Shown piece after piece: positions 23,896 to 35,384 of a stretch of 64,000 bases of DNA. Below the pieces are notes generated by a model, which worked only from the letters and a program-made list of their open reading frames with translations, had not been told where the DNA came from and did no database searches. Positions within the stretch are counted from its first letter, which is position 1, and each line of letters starts with the position of its first letter. The stretch comes from Clitoria ternatea (Eukaryota; Streptophyta; Magnoliopsida; Fabales; Fabaceae). Where the stretch lies: assembly GCA_037962975.1 (NCBI GenBank), contig CM075676.1:95178001-95242000 (forward strand), in the 5' to 3' direction. The translations under genes and the position numbers were made by a program.

Positions 23896-24910
23896 GAAAA
23901 GAGGTAGTAAAAAGGAAACAGTCAAAAGAGAGAATGGAATAGAATCTCATGTGTCCCTTCATTCATGTATATATTATTTTTTGAGGTGTGTGGCAAAGGC
24001 TATGATTCGTCCGTTTCTTCTTTGTATTACTCTTTTGGAAAACTGAAAAAAGGGTTCTTTTCGAGAAGCCAACAAAAAAAAGCATTTCTTTGAGCTTCAA
24101 TGCTGAGAATTGTCTTTGAAGTTTGAACCTCGTCCTTTGCACTAGTTTGAACGTTAAGGGTAGAAACTAGAAAGAAAAGAAAAGAAGTTACTTTCTTGTG
24201 TGATCTTAATCTATAGAGAGAGAAAATAACCAACCCCACGTGTGTGCCTGCAAATAAAATCACAATAGTTTGTTGTGCCATGTTTCCTATGAATGTGACA
24301 CCAAAAGGTGGCTTCTACCTTGTGCTATGGATGAGTTCCCTTTACCCATTTCCATAGAATTTGTGTCATTAATTACAATACAAAACTTAAGTGTTTATAA
24401 AAAATTAAAAATTATGTGTTATTTCAAATTAATTTTTCTGAAAATATGGTCCAATTAATATTCAATTATGGTAATAATTGATTCTTACAGGTTGTTTTTG
24501 TATATATAATATTTTGTAAATATTGTTTCAAATAATTCACATAGTAGAATATTCTCTTTTCATTTTTTATCTATCTAATTTGTATTTTTTATTAATTCTA
24601 GAAAATATTTGATGTGTATTTTTTAACTATACCCTTATCATCTTTAACTATTTTATTTACTTTATTTAAATATGAAAACATTAATTTATTATTAACTATC
24701 AAAAGAGAAAAGATATTTTAGTAAACAAACAAGAGAAAAAGAGCTTATTTAATGTATATATTAATCTATGTGCAAATCTCAAACTTGATATATAAAAAAG
24801 AAATAAAGGGAGTAGCAATTATATTACAAATAAATATAACTAACTTAAGTGGGTTTGGCCTTTTAAATAAGTGGTTGGAGGTTAATGAATGAAAAATATC
24901 ATGTGTTCAA
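23896..24910. other. Intergenic, no gene seen
   Basis: Upstream region of the 5-phosphatase gene. It may hold control sites; I see no coding or repeat structure beyond AT-rich runs. Confidence 0.5.
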
Positions 24911-25503
24911 TGTTAGAAAATTTTATTTTTTATGATTGGTTTTCTATTGATTTAATAAATATTGGTTGAAAGGGTATCTTGGTGTTTCCCAAAATATTGA
25001 TCTATTTAGTGATCAATAGATATTAGAAATCACATGTAAATTGTATAGAATTAAGTGTGGTCTATAGTTAAATAGACCCTTAATGGGTAGGAACCATGGT
25101 AAATATTCAAAATTAAGGTATGGTTTATAGAGTTTTAATTCTTGATGAAAAGATATGTTTTATGAGTTTTGACTCAGTGATGAAAAGGCAGTTTGAACCA
25201 TTGTGGCCCTTTATGAAACGATAGGTACCCTATTCACTCTTTCTATAAATAGATGTTCTTAGAACATGTGAAAATATTATGTGCTGACTAAATCACATTG
25301 ATTCTAAAAGAGAAGGAAAGGAAGATAACAAGGGGAAGATCTTATGCTATAATATGAGGCATTTGAGATAACCAAAGAGTCAACAATAGACAAGAATCAA
25401 CTATGACTTCAAGAGATAAGTATTCTAGGACGATTGTTCATGAAATGATTTGTTTTCTTGATGAATTTCAACAATCAATTTCCTACAACTTCGTAGGTTA
25501 ACA
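24911..25503 (+). repeat. Probable solo copia-type LTR
   Basis: The stretch starts TGTTAGAAAA and ends GGTTAACA, with a TATA box in CTATAAATAG near 25245. It is followed by ACTGAGAGCTTGGG, which looks like the usual copia PBS setting with six bases of the PBS missing. No second copy or coding part is in the window. No target duplication was found, so the ends are tentative. Confidence 0.4.
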
Positions 25504-25527
25504 ACTGAGAGCTTGGGACGATGAATT

Positions 25528-25603
25528 AGTCTTATGGTTACTACTGTGGAAGATCATAGGAGACAAGTCTTATGGTTACTGTTGTGGAAGATCATAGGAG
25601 ACA
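25528..25603 (+). repeat. 38-bp tandem duplication
   Basis: Two adjacent copies of a 38-bp unit (begins AGTCTTATGGTTACT, ends AGGAGACA) differ at one base. A recent local duplication. Confidence 0.9.
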
Positions 25604-25654
25604 ACAAATATAGGCTAAATTATGTTAAAAAAATTAGGAATTATGTGAAATTAG

Positions 25655-27025
25655 GACCAACCCATGGAAGGTTTTTTTTATTAAAAAGACCTCCAAAATA
25701 TTTTTACTGTTTGTAAAAAGTCCCTACCATCAAACTCTGTCAATTAGTGGTGAGGTGGTCAATTATTACCCACCTTAGCACTAACATGTGTATTTATTGA
25801 CTTTTTAAAATAAAAAATTAAATGCCATATAAGCCCTATATTTTTCTTCTTTTCTCATTATAACTTATTTTTTACTTCCATCATCTCCTTTTTCCTTACT
25901 CTTCTCATTCTTTTTCCTTTTCCTCCCCTTACATCCTTCTCTCCCCTTCTCTACCATGCATCACTTACCCTCTTAATATCTTAGAATCATCATTATCCCC
26001 TACCCTTAAATCATTATTTTCACCAAAACTAAAACCCTACCAACACCTCTCATTCCTCAATCTTTGTGGCCATGCACAAGTCGTGATCACTATAACTCTC
26101 TGATATAATGATTGTGAGTTTGTGACCATGAACATGAAATGAGGACAAATCTGGGTGGAGTTTGGTCAGTGTGAACTAAGACAAATCTAAGTGGATCCAT
26201 GAGATTAGAAGGTTATTAATGATGGAGTAAAATGGAACCTTGAGGGTGGGGTTTGGTTGTGTTTTGGTGGATCTTGTTAGGTTGTTTGATGATTGATGTG
26301 AGTGAGACGTGGTGATTGATTTGGGGTTTAGTTTGAGTGTTATTGTAGTGTTTGATTGTGTGAGGTTTGGTTTGAAGGAAGTTATGGATTTTGCTTGATA
26401 GGGGTTAAAGACGGTGTTTTTATTGAGGTTTGATTGTAAGGGCGGGTTTGTTTAGTTGAGGTTTGGGGTTGAAGATGGTGATTGGAGGAAGTTTTGATGG
26501 TGTTAATTAGTGGTTTGTGATTGGATAAGATTTTGTGGAGGTTATGATCGTGTGAGTTAGATTGGTTGATGGTGGTTGCTTGATGGAGGTTGAAGATGAT
26601 GGTTGTAGTTACAATTAATTTTGTTTGGTTCGTTGATGGATAATGGTTCTGCCAAGGTTGAAGATGGTGGATAGGTGGTATGGTTTGGTATTGTGGTGGT
26701 GGTACTTTTGGGATGGTGATGATGGTGAATGGATTAGAAAATAGATGTTGTATGGTGTTGGAGGTCATTTGTTTGATTTTTTTTACAATTTAACAATTAA
26801 AAATATTGACAATGAGCTTGTAGTAGTGTGGTTGTTTTTGCCAGCAGTTAAACAAAAGAATGTTGAAAATAAGCCTTTTTTTTAAAAAAAAATTACACAC
26901 AGTGTTAAGGTGACTAATGGTTGATCATCTCAACAGTTCACCAACAGAGTTTAATGATAAAGATGTTTTATAAACATTTAAAATATTTTTTAAGGGTCCT
27001 TAACAGATAAAACCTTTCAAGAGAT
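25655..27025. mobile_element. Non-autonomous DNA element with long inverted repeats (about 1.4 kb)
   Basis: About 130 bp at 25655-25790 is an imperfect inverted copy of 26885-27025. Shared blocks read, in left-hand sense, GAAGGTTTT, AAACTCTGT and CACCTTA(A/G)CACT. The layout suits a Mutator-like (MULE) derivative. The interior has a CT-rich part (25850-25970) and a strongly G/T-biased part (26100-26770) but no transposase. I could not fix the target duplication. Confidence 0.55.
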
Positions 27026-27886
27026 GATACTAGTTTCGTATAATTTTAATATATTACAAGTAATTATAAATAGTTTTGAAAGTGATAATTTTATTAACCC
27101 GATAAAATATAAACAACATTATTGATTTTCGTTTCATTTTAAAAAAATGATTTTCGTTTTAATTATCTATATAATGATTTTACCCTTAGAAGTAATTGTA
27201 TCAAATTTTTTGGTTTATTGTTTTCAAATTATGTGCAATAATTTATAATTAAAGATAACTTGTCCTTGGAATTAATATTATTGGTAAATTTGGTAGTTAA
27301 AATTCTAAAAAAAATATTAATTTGGTCTCTAAAATGATTATTTAAGTTTTTGTATTTTTCCCTAATATGATCCGATCACTTTTTTTTGGCCAACCGATGT
27401 TGAACTAGCGGGGAAAGGATAAAGCAATCAAGTTTACGTAGTGGCTAGATTTTGCCTGAATTACCCTTTGAAGCAATTCTTTTAACTATCAACAATCATG
27501 AGATCATAGAAAAATGTATTATTCTTTAAGTAAGAGAAATGGTTATTTATGGGAAACCTTCATAATTAAACCTTCGTGAAAGCAATTATGATTTCTAAGA
27601 AAAATAATCAAGAGCACATGCATGGATTGAGATGTCCTTCGTGAAAGCTACAACTGTTTTTTAATTTTAGGACAATTTGGCCTTCGCATCCAACTCATAT
27701 TGCGTGGGACATCTCACATAAGAACCCATAAATTTTAATATAAAAGTCAAACATAATTTGCATGAAATTGTAAGGTTATTGTGTGAGATTTCTTTTCCTT
27801 TGTATTTCCTATTCTTTATTTTCAAACACACTCGCCCTCCCTCTCTTCCTCCATTACCCCCATTATTTTCGGGTTCGGATTTTTTT
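27026..27886. other. Intergenic, no gene seen
   Basis: AT-rich spacer. 'CCTTCGTGAAAGC' appears twice (near 27570 and 27640), without further structure that I can support. Confidence 0.5.
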
Positions 27887-28076
27887 AACTTTAGGATGGA
27901 AAGTTACATAATTTTAGGGATTTTTTACATCAATGATTTTAATATTTGGTGAAAAGAATACCTTTTTTATGTCATTTTAAAATATAATTGATTTAAAAAG
28001 TTATATTTTTTGATCGGTTATCTCTCAAACTGGTGTAAAAAACCTAAAGTTATGTAATTTTCACCATTCCAAAGTT
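27887..28076. mobile_element. MITE of about 190 bp
   Basis: The ends are inverted copies: AACTTTAGGATGGAAAGTTA at 27887-27906 pairs with TAATTTTCACCATTCCAAAGTT near 28055-28076, and the match continues inward through TACATAA..TTTAGG and TTTTTTACA for about 45 bp. The centre is about 100 bp and AT-rich. I cannot name the superfamily because the target duplication is unclear. The Tat element starts two bases further on. Confidence 0.6.
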
Positions 28077-28078
28077 GT

Positions 28079-28295
28079 TGAATTGATCGATGTGCGGGGG
28101 CAATCAGGACACTCTTACAACTGGTATGAGATCTCTCAGTCTCTCTACTTTTATGCTAGTTCAGTGGGAATCTTGTATTTTATTACACTGGCTCAGTGGG
28201 AATTCAATGTTTTCGACGATGTGGTCTGAGGTCTTCCAAATGTTAGCTTTGAAACAGGTGGTGGTGGTACCTACAAAGACTCTCCAATTTGGAAG
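28079..28295 (-). repeat. Tat element 3' LTR, terminal fragment
   Basis: Matches 34796-35007 at roughly 85%, from TGAATTGA(C/T)CG to ACAAAGACTCTCCAA, then identity stops abruptly at 28296. The U3 part and PPT of this LTR seem deleted. Confidence 0.75.
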
Positions 28296-28349
28296 GATGA
28301 ATGAGGGAGGTTTTTGTTTCACACCAGCTAGACACATCAACATTTTCTG

Positions 28350-29572
28350 ATGGAAAGCTCTGCGTATATCGTAGAAGAAAATAAATTGAGTGAGGGATCC
28401 CAAGCGGTAGTGGATGCCTTTCATGACATATCCAGGGAAGCTCCCTTAAAATGTCGTTCTCTACTGGGGATCGAGGATACGAGGAAGGAATGCCTCACTT
28501 TTTTGGGTATATACTTAGGTTATTGTCACCTACTTTTATTTTATTCTGGCTATTCGTCTATTTATTCTAATGTTGATTTTACTTTGATGTAGGAAGTATG
28601 GGAGGAAGTGCCCTAGATAAGCTCCAGGGTATAATAGGTGGGGTGGACACTAACGCCAACCAGGAGAACATTGTCACTCCCCTCATCTAAATGGCCAAAC
28701 AGGTGTCTCTGCCTTAAGGAGACGTCCCCATCCCTCAAGAGTCAAAAAAAAGTCCAATGCCAAAGGATAGTGGAAAAAACAAAAACAGCTGAAAGGACTG
28801 ACCACAATCCTTCTAAAGGAAAACGTCCCACCGCCGTAGAAACCTCTGTCTCCGATCCCCAAGGTATTCCTTCTGACATGGTCAATGAGGAGGTTTACTT
28901 GCATCTTCTGGAGTGAGTTAGTTCTCCTGAGTCAGAATTCCTTCTCTTATTCCGGCTCAAGGATAGATTAAACTCAAAAGATTTGGACTACGCCCTAAAT
29001 GGGGCGGTATGGTCCACACTCAAGGGTTTATTTGGCCTACACTCCTTCATGGTAGATGGGCCTCTTAGTGAGATTGAACGCCTCTGGGATATAAATGCTC
29101 GCTTGCTGGAAGACCAGGGTCAAGTTTATAACCACATCAAAGATTTGAATGAAAGAAATTCAGCCCTTCAGAAGTTTGAGGAGGCGTTCTAGAGTAAGGT
29201 GGAGCGGTTACGAAATGAGGTCGAGGAACTAAGAAAAGAGAATGTCGTTCTGCACTAGAAAAAAGGCCTTTCTACCAAGGTTCAAGAAGGAGATGCTAAG
29301 TATTAGAAAGATATGAGGCTCATCGGTCAAGCCGTTGTGGAATCTTTCAACCACATAGTTCAAAAGGTAGTATACCGGAACCGTGGTTACACATTGAACC
29401 TAAATAGAATTGGTTTCTGCAACAAATTTTAGAATAGTGAGCTTGTGACCGTGGAAGGAAATGAACACTATGAGCCCTCTGACATGTCATTCCAGTTCAC
29501 ACCTTGCCCGAAGATGAGGATGATTTAATTCCTGATGGGGACATTGGTGGGGGAGAAACAAGCCATTATTAA
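28350..29572 (+). pseudogene. Antisense ORF (aORF) of the Tat element, with intron
   Basis: Plus-strand coding-like sequence opposite in direction to pol. The first segment runs from the ATG at 28350 to 28506 (MESSAYIVEENKLSEG..). A plausible 86-bp intron follows (GTATAT at 28507, ..GATGTAG at 28592) and the frame resumes with GSMGGSALDKLQGI. Later parts, with stops from 28688 on, include FMVDGPLSEIERLWDINARL and LNERNSALQKFEEAF, a coiled-coil-like region, and an acidic tail (PEDEDDLIPDGD) ending at TAA 29570-29572. Tat-lineage elements are known to carry such antisense genes, often annotated as 'putative gypsy type transposon' (Transposase_28); function is unknown. The family assignment rests on position and composition, not a search. 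Confidence 0.6.
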
Positions 29573-29859
29573 TTTCAATGCTCTTGTAAACGTGAAGAGC
29601 TCCGTTCTTTAAAACTTTTGTTATTTTGGCTGTTATACCCTTTAATTTTTGTATTTGCCTATTTTTTTGTTGAATGATAGTTATTTTGTTGCTAAACCAT
29701 TATTGGCCTTGTTAAATTGTTATCTAATATTAACATCGGCTATGTCTTGCTTGTTTAATTAACTGGTTTTAATTTTTGGTAACCGCACCATTTATTAATT
29801 ATTGTGTCATTAGTCTGGCTTTAAAATTATTGATTGTTCTAAGTTTAAAAGATGTTATC
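29573..29859 (-). other. Non-coding spacer of the Tat element
   Basis: T-rich sequence between the antisense ORF and the tandem repeat, probably 3' UTR for both converging units. No motif seen. Confidence 0.5.
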
Positions 29860-30025
29860 CTGAGGTTTTTAGTTTTAACAACCTTAACCGCTCTAGGTTA
29901 AATAGCCACTCCGGGGCTTGGGTTTTAACAACCATAACCGCTCCGGGGAAATATGGCTATTAGGGTTTTTGGTTTTAATAACTTAAATTGCTCTAGGGTT
30001 AAATGACCACTCTCCGAGGTTAGAA
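29860..30025. repeat. 50-bp tandem repeat in the Tat element
   Basis: Three imperfect units with an exact 50-bp step; GTTTTAACA or GTTTTAATA recurs at 29872, 29922 and 29972, with CCGCTC(C/T) following in the first two. Tandem repeats in this untranslated region are a known trait of Tat elements. Confidence 0.75.
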
Positions 30026-30411
30026 TCTTTAAAATATGAAAGCAATATATTAAACCATATTTTATTAATAAATTACATTGAGTTATTCCGGTTGCATGTC
30101 TCGTTAAAACCTCCAAGGAAAACCCTTGGTAGGAAAAAGAGTTCATGACTTGTGATGCTAGTTAGCTATAATAATACGTAAATTTTTAACGTTCTATTTG
30201 TTCTTGAAAACCTCACCCTCCAGCAAGTATGCTCCTCCTATTGTCACATTGTGGACCGATATGGCCCTTCCCAAGTCAGCCTCAATTTTCCTTGATGAGC
30301 AAATCAGTTTCCTATTGAAGCTCTTTGTAGGACAAAAACACCAATATTAAATCACCTATTATGGATCTTCTTGTTATACCGGAGAGCAATTTTCACTTTT
30401 ATGGCCTGATC

Positions 30412-31230
30412 TCAGACAAATGTGACATCTGGTACCTCATGGAGACTGTCTAGCTCATTTCTGATTCTTGAATCATTGTTCCCTTCTTCAAATTGTTGAA
30501 GTCTGGGGGAAACTTGATTAATTTCCACCAGTACTACTGCTTCTACACCATAGGTAAGCCAAAATAGGGACTCTCTCATTGATGAATATGGGCTTATTCG
30601 ATATTTGGATAACACATGGCATAACTGGTTCATCCATTAACCCTTTGCATCTCCTAGACGCTTCTTTAGGCCCTTCAAAATCTCCCTGTTAATAACTTTG
30701 GTCTGTGTGTTAGTTTGAGGGTGTTCTACTATAAGAATACCTACTAGATTTGAAGCCCCTTGAGTAGATCCATGAATTATCAGTAACGATTCAGCTCGGT
30801 ATCCCAAACCAGGAGATAATATTTTTATAGACAAAACAACAAGTTCTGGCAGACGTTATATGGATGATAACCTCAGCCTCAATCCACTTAGTGAAATAAT
30901 CAACGCCCATTATTAGGCATTTGAATCCTCCTGGAGCTTTCGGGAAAGGTCCCAAAATATCTAATCCACATTAAGAGAACGACCATAAATGGATTTTTGA
31001 CATGGATTGTATTTTTTAACATATTCTAAGATGTCCTTTATCATTGTGGGCCACCAATACCCTACTTGAAGGATTTTTCTAGCCATACTTTTTTCACTGG
31101 AGTGGTGTCTACACATCCCCTCATTAACTTCAACCATGACTTCAAGAATTTCTACCTCATTAAGGCACTTATGTATGAGGTTGAAAAATCCCTTCGAAAG
31201 AGTTATCCGTTGTCCTTCGATCAAAACATA
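30412..31230 (-). pseudogene. Tat integrase, broken
   Basis: Near 30967-31224 the zinc-binding N-terminal part is readable: NEGMCRHHSSEKSMARKILQ then GYWWPTMIKDILEYVKKYNPCQ. The core end at 30637-30834 reads VEHPQTNTQTKVINREIL, where the position normally holding the catalytic Glu of the DDE triad is Lys. The C-terminal part (30412-30633) has SPYSSMRESLFWLTYGVEAV. Stops and shifts divide these pieces. Integrase would join element DNA to the chromosome; this copy is inactive. Confidence 0.75.
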
Positions 31231-32280
31231 AATCTTTTTTTAACTTCTTCTACTTAGTTGGGTCGGTGGATAGTTTCCCATTAACGATATATCGGATGAT
31301 GAGGGCTTCCCATGAATCATCCGTAAATGCCTTGGCCTAGATGGTATATACTTTAACAAGTGTGGTAATGCTTGGGGTAGCTAAAGTGCTTTGGATAATA
31401 GTGGTTGTTGACTTGACTCTTTCCGTACTGGCTAATATGGATAGTACATCAGCCTGAACGTTTTCCTCTTCTGGGATATGCCTATACTCTATCCACTCAA
31501 AACCTACTTCTAACTCCTTAACTTTGGCTAAATACTATTGTAATAATGGCTCGTTGGCCTAATAGCTCTCATTCACATGTGCGATAATCAACTGTGAATC
31601 GCTATAAAACACCGTGATTTTGGTCTCAACATCCAAAGCTGCTTATAGTTTGGTGAGACAAGCTTCGTATTCTACTTGGTTGTTGGATATTTAAAGTTAA
31701 ATCTTAAAGAGATCTTAACATAGACCCCTTCCTTACTTTCAACAATGACTCTTGCTTCAAACCCTTTTGTGTTTGACGAGTCGTCAACATATATCATTTA
31801 GTGATCCTGAGATGGGGACGACACTTCTTCTATGAGTTCAGCCACAAAATCTACTAACACCCGAGCTTCAATACCCATCCTTGGTTCGTAAGAAATATTA
31901 AATTCTAAGAGCTTAACCACCCATTTTATCATCCGTCTTGCTAAGTCGGGTTTGTGGAGTATCATTTATAGTGGTAGATTGGTTCATACTATTATGGGAT
32001 AGACGTGGAAATATTGTCTGAGTCTTCTTGATGTCCAAACTAAAACCAATACGGCTTTCTCCAATTTCTGATATCGGATCTCAGCCCCTTAGAGTATCTT
32101 CCTAATAAAGTATAGGGGTCATTGTCTTTCAAGAGTTTTTTTGACCAAAACTGCCCTAACGCTTTATTTGTTACTAACAAGTATATGTAAAGTTGTTCCC
32201 CTGGGTCTGGTTTAACCAATACTGGAGGATTGACAAAGGCATCTTTCAAGATTTGAAAAGCCTTCTCTTACTCTTCTCCA
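31231..32280 (-). pseudogene. Tat RNase H region, broken
   Basis: At 32040-32249 the segment FVNPPVLVKPDPGEQLYIYL matches the connection and first RNase H following gypsy RT. At about 31380-31690 a second RNase H-like part reads EYEACLTKL and YSDSQLIIAHVNESY, typical of the extra RNase H of Tat elements. Several in-frame stops are present. The domain would degrade the RNA strand of the RNA-DNA hybrid. Confidence 0.65.
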
Positions 32281-32435
32281 CACTCAAACTTCTTCCTTTT
32301 CTTCAAAACTTTATACAGAGGGAGTGATCGGTGTGTCATTTTTAGCATAAACCGTGATAATGCTGCCACCTTTCCATTTAGGGACTGTACCTCCTTTGGA
32401 TTGGTGGGACTTCAGAGCTCCTGTATCACTCGACA

Positions 32436-33060
32436 TTAGTCTGGGTTTGCCTCAATCCCTCTTTGTATTAATATCAATCCTAGAAATCTTCCAGCTGATA
32501 CCGTGAAGGTGTACTTTACAGGGTTTAAAGGCATGTTATATGCTTGCATACATTGAAAAATATCTTTGAGATCTTCCATGTGATCTCGTCTATCCGGGGT
32601 CTTGGCAATAATAATATCTATATAAACTTCAATAATCTTTGAGCGCATCCTTTCAAAAACTTTATTCATCATTTATTGATATGTTATCCTGACATTCTTT
32701 AACCTAAAAGGAATCATAGTGTAACAAAATACACATCAATCATTAATGAAAGTTGTTTTCTCCCCATCATCTTTCCACATCAGGATTTGATTATACCTGA
32801 AGTATACATCCGTAAATGATAAAAACTAGTATCTTGAAAAGTCATCTACTATTTGGTCGATGCTGGGAAGCGGGTATGGGTCCTTTGGACAATACTTGTT
32901 CAAGTTAGTGAAGTCTGTGCACATTCACTATTTTTTGTTAGCTTTTTTACCACGACCACGTTAGATATCCAAGATGAGTATTGAATTTCCTAGATGAAAC
33001 CTGTTTTTAATAGTTTGTCAGTCTATTCGTAAGCTGCTTATTTTTTTCCTAGCCCTAATC
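32436..33060 (-). pseudogene. Tat reverse transcriptase, broken and active site lost
   Basis: Fragments in order: FTNLNKYCPKDPYPLP and IDQIVDDFSRY (about 32,840-32,940), then FTDVYFRYNQI with the first catalytic Asp, then MMNKVFERMRSKIIEVYIDIIIAKT at about 32600-32672. The usual YVDD box is YIDI here, so one catalytic Asp is gone. It closes with AGRFLGLILIQRGIEANPD. Stops lie between the pieces. The pattern is that of the Tat lineage. Confidence 0.8.
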
Positions 33061-33469
33061 TACGCTTCTTTTGGGCTACGACTTTAGACTTTAGATATAT
33101 TGCCAGTTTATGGCAATAGAATTTTAGATCTATGTCTGGCATATCAGCTGCCGTCCAAGTAAATAGGTGCTTAAATTCTATTAACAATCCAACCAATCAT
33201 TTCTCTATATCAATTCCTAAATTGTCATTTATGTTTGTAGTCTTGGTCAAATCACTACCTAAAATGATAGCTTTCGTACCTCCTTCTAGGGTTGGCCTAA
33301 CCAGGTTTAACAGATTAGAACCAGCTCTTCTCTTGGATCTAAATCTATTAGATTTACTAAACCGGAAACCAATCCATCATTTAGCTTTCTCTTTTTGATT
33401 CTGTCCTCTATTTTTACCATTTGAGGGCTCAGATTATAACAATATCAGGCCATCTATTGGCCTTCCCTA

Positions 33470-33770
33470 ATTGAAGAGACTTGATTATCCATATCAATAA
33501 ATTTAATCAACAAATATGGGGTTAGTACTATTGCTTTTAATGCATTTGACGACGTTCTTCCCAAGATACCATTGAAAGGTGACTTAAGGTCAATGACTAA
33601 CACCCTTGTGTGCATCGTTCTTGACCTTGGTTCCCCTTCAAATGTTAAGCATGTGTATAGGGCTGAAGGTCCATATCGATCAAACCCATCTTTTTAAAAT
33701 AATCATAAAAAATGTCACAGGAGCTTCCTTGATCTACAAGCAATCTTCATATGGTTTCTTGGTTGTGACT
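33470..33770 (-). pseudogene. Tat aspartic protease, broken
   Basis: The minus strand reads RLLVDQGSSCDIFYDYFKKM at about 33690-33750. DQGSS is the active-site signature of Tat/Ogre proteases, which cut the polyprotein. A stop precedes it and a frame change follows. Confidence 0.65.
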
Positions 33771-33949
33771 TTTGCCTAGATCATTTCTTGCTACTCTTCA
33801 ATCCTGGACTAGGATCTTGGTTTCTGGTGGCATAATCTTATTTTGCACCGTGGCGAGGTGTATCTCCCTCCCAATGTACTTGGCGCCCTTTCTCCTGAAT
33901 TCCTCAAATGTTTAAGGTGCCCTATTTTCCAAAGATAAGGCAAAAGGTG

Positions 33950-34430
33950 ATTATGGTTGCAAAGCTTCAATATTTATATGTAACTAGATTTGTTCAGTTA
34001 ATCCAAGGATAAAAATTTTCTCAAACTTTCATTATCTCATAGCTTAATCTAGGCTAATGTATGAGAAGTTTTTAGGACATCACGGGATATAATGAAATGG
34101 TCTAAGAAAGCTTGGGTTATTTCCTCCCATGAATCTATGGATCCCGAAGGAAGACCCTTAAACCATGCTAAAGCTTTTGCCACCAAAGTTCTTGGGAACA
34201 TTCTGTAAATCATATCTTCTTTCGCCCCTAAAAACAAGGACTCATTCCTATTGGCATCAAGATGTCATCCTAGGTTTATTTCCCCAGTATATTTCCAATA
34301 GACAACAGTTGGGGTGTTTGAGGATATTAGGGTAAGGGAACGTTCATTAGCCTCCTAGAAAATGGTATTCTCTAAAGCCTCCTGTAGTTTGTAAGGCCCT
34401 TCTTTAATTTTCGGGATGATCTATCCTCAG
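33950..34430 (-). pseudogene. Tat gag, broken
   Basis: At 34049-34237 the reading RMFPRTLVAKALAWFKGLPS then GSIDSWEEITQAFLDHFI matches the core of plant gypsy gag (Retrotrans_gag). Frame breaks occur on both sides. Its place at the 5' end of the element fits. Confidence 0.75.
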
Positions 34431-34774
34431 GGTGGATTCTTGGTTATCATCATATGTTGCCTCTGGAGTGTAGCAACAGTATTTCTCTATCATTTCCTTG
34501 ACCCTTGTTTGCTTAAGCTCCTAGAGTTCAGCTTGGAGCTGTTGAATCAACTCATCTCTTTGATTAAGATGGACAATAGCCATTATTCTTCCCTAAGGTG
34601 GGTGGGATCCCGGAGGCTTTACAATCCCGATATTATACTCTAGCATTGTGGCTCCACTTGGGTGACATCCTAGACGTATCCCTCTGGAGTGGTATGTCAT
34701 CTTGACAGTTCCATTCCTTACTTTCAAAACTTAACCTCTTTTTTATATTATTTAAAACATAGGACTTAATTTAT

Positions 34775-34794
34775 GGGTCCTACTGAGCGTGCCA
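34775..34794 (-). other. Tat element primer-binding site
   Basis: On the minus strand TGGCACGCTCAGTAGGACCC starts one base after the LTR end. It resembles the TGGCGCGCC..GTAGGG-type PBS of Tat elements and ends the LTR at 34796. Confidence 0.5.
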
Positions 34795-34795
34795 A

Positions 34796-35384
34796 TGAAT
34801 TGACCGGTGTGCGAGGGGTAATCAGGACACTCTCACAACCGGTATATGATCTCTCAGTCTCTCTACTTTTATGCCAGTTTAGTAGAAATCTGGTATTTTA
34901 TTACATTGGCTTAGTGGAAACTCAGTGCCTTCGACGATGTGGTTCGAGGTCTTCCAAGTGTTAGCTTTGGAACAGGTGATGGTGGTACCTACAAAGACTC
35001 TCCAAAGCTTAAGTCAATATGGATTCAACGATATTAGATCATTAAGAGTATTAAATCACTTGCTTAATTCATCATAAATGATGGTATTTATAGTCTTTAT
35101 AAAAATCTAACTTATGATTTGACATGTGATAGGTAACTAGTTTGCTTTTTAGTCAAGTTACATCCTATGTTTAGAGGGTCTGATTCTCTAGCAGATTTTT
35201 AATCGGTATCTGTCAATAGGCATATCGGTCATGATAGTCACCAATCTTATGCCATCTTACTAGATCGGTGCCTTTTGCCTTCAGGGTGTCATCCTTAAGT
35301 TTAGGGGCCGATATGGACATCATATAAGTTGTTAAATTCATTTTGATTATTTTCATTTCCCCAATTACTTCATTGAGTGCTCCA
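34796..35384 (-). repeat. Tat element 5' LTR
   Basis: About 590 bp. The part next to the PBS is repeated at 28079-28295. On the minus strand TATAAAT at 35086-35092 is the probable LTR TATA box. The outer limit (35384 or 35389) is inferred only from a CA dinucleotide. Confidence 0.6.

Larger units (their letters stand above)
28079..35384 (-). mobile_element. Decayed Tat/Ogre-type Ty3/gypsy element with antisense ORF
   Basis: A 7.3 kb minus-strand element. LTR-derived direct repeats (28079-28295 and 34796-35007) enclose, in its own 5'-3' order, PBS, gag, protease, RT, RNase H, integrase, a 50-bp tandem repeat and an ORF of opposite orientation. This order with the antisense ORF between integrase and 3' LTR is known from Tat-lineage plant elements. 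Every reading frame has stops or shifts. The right limit at about 35384 is an estimate from a CA dinucleotide. Confidence 0.8.

Noticed and set aside
26382..26768. 128-codon minus-strand ORF rich in Thr, Pro, His, Asn
   Set aside because: It follows from the C-poor, G/T-rich plus strand, which rarely gives stops on the other strand; no domain or promoter is visible.
28683..28904. Minus-strand ORF in the Tat antisense-gene region
   Set aside because: In the element's sense direction it lacks any pol motif; the plus-strand reading with coiled-coil texture explains the region better.
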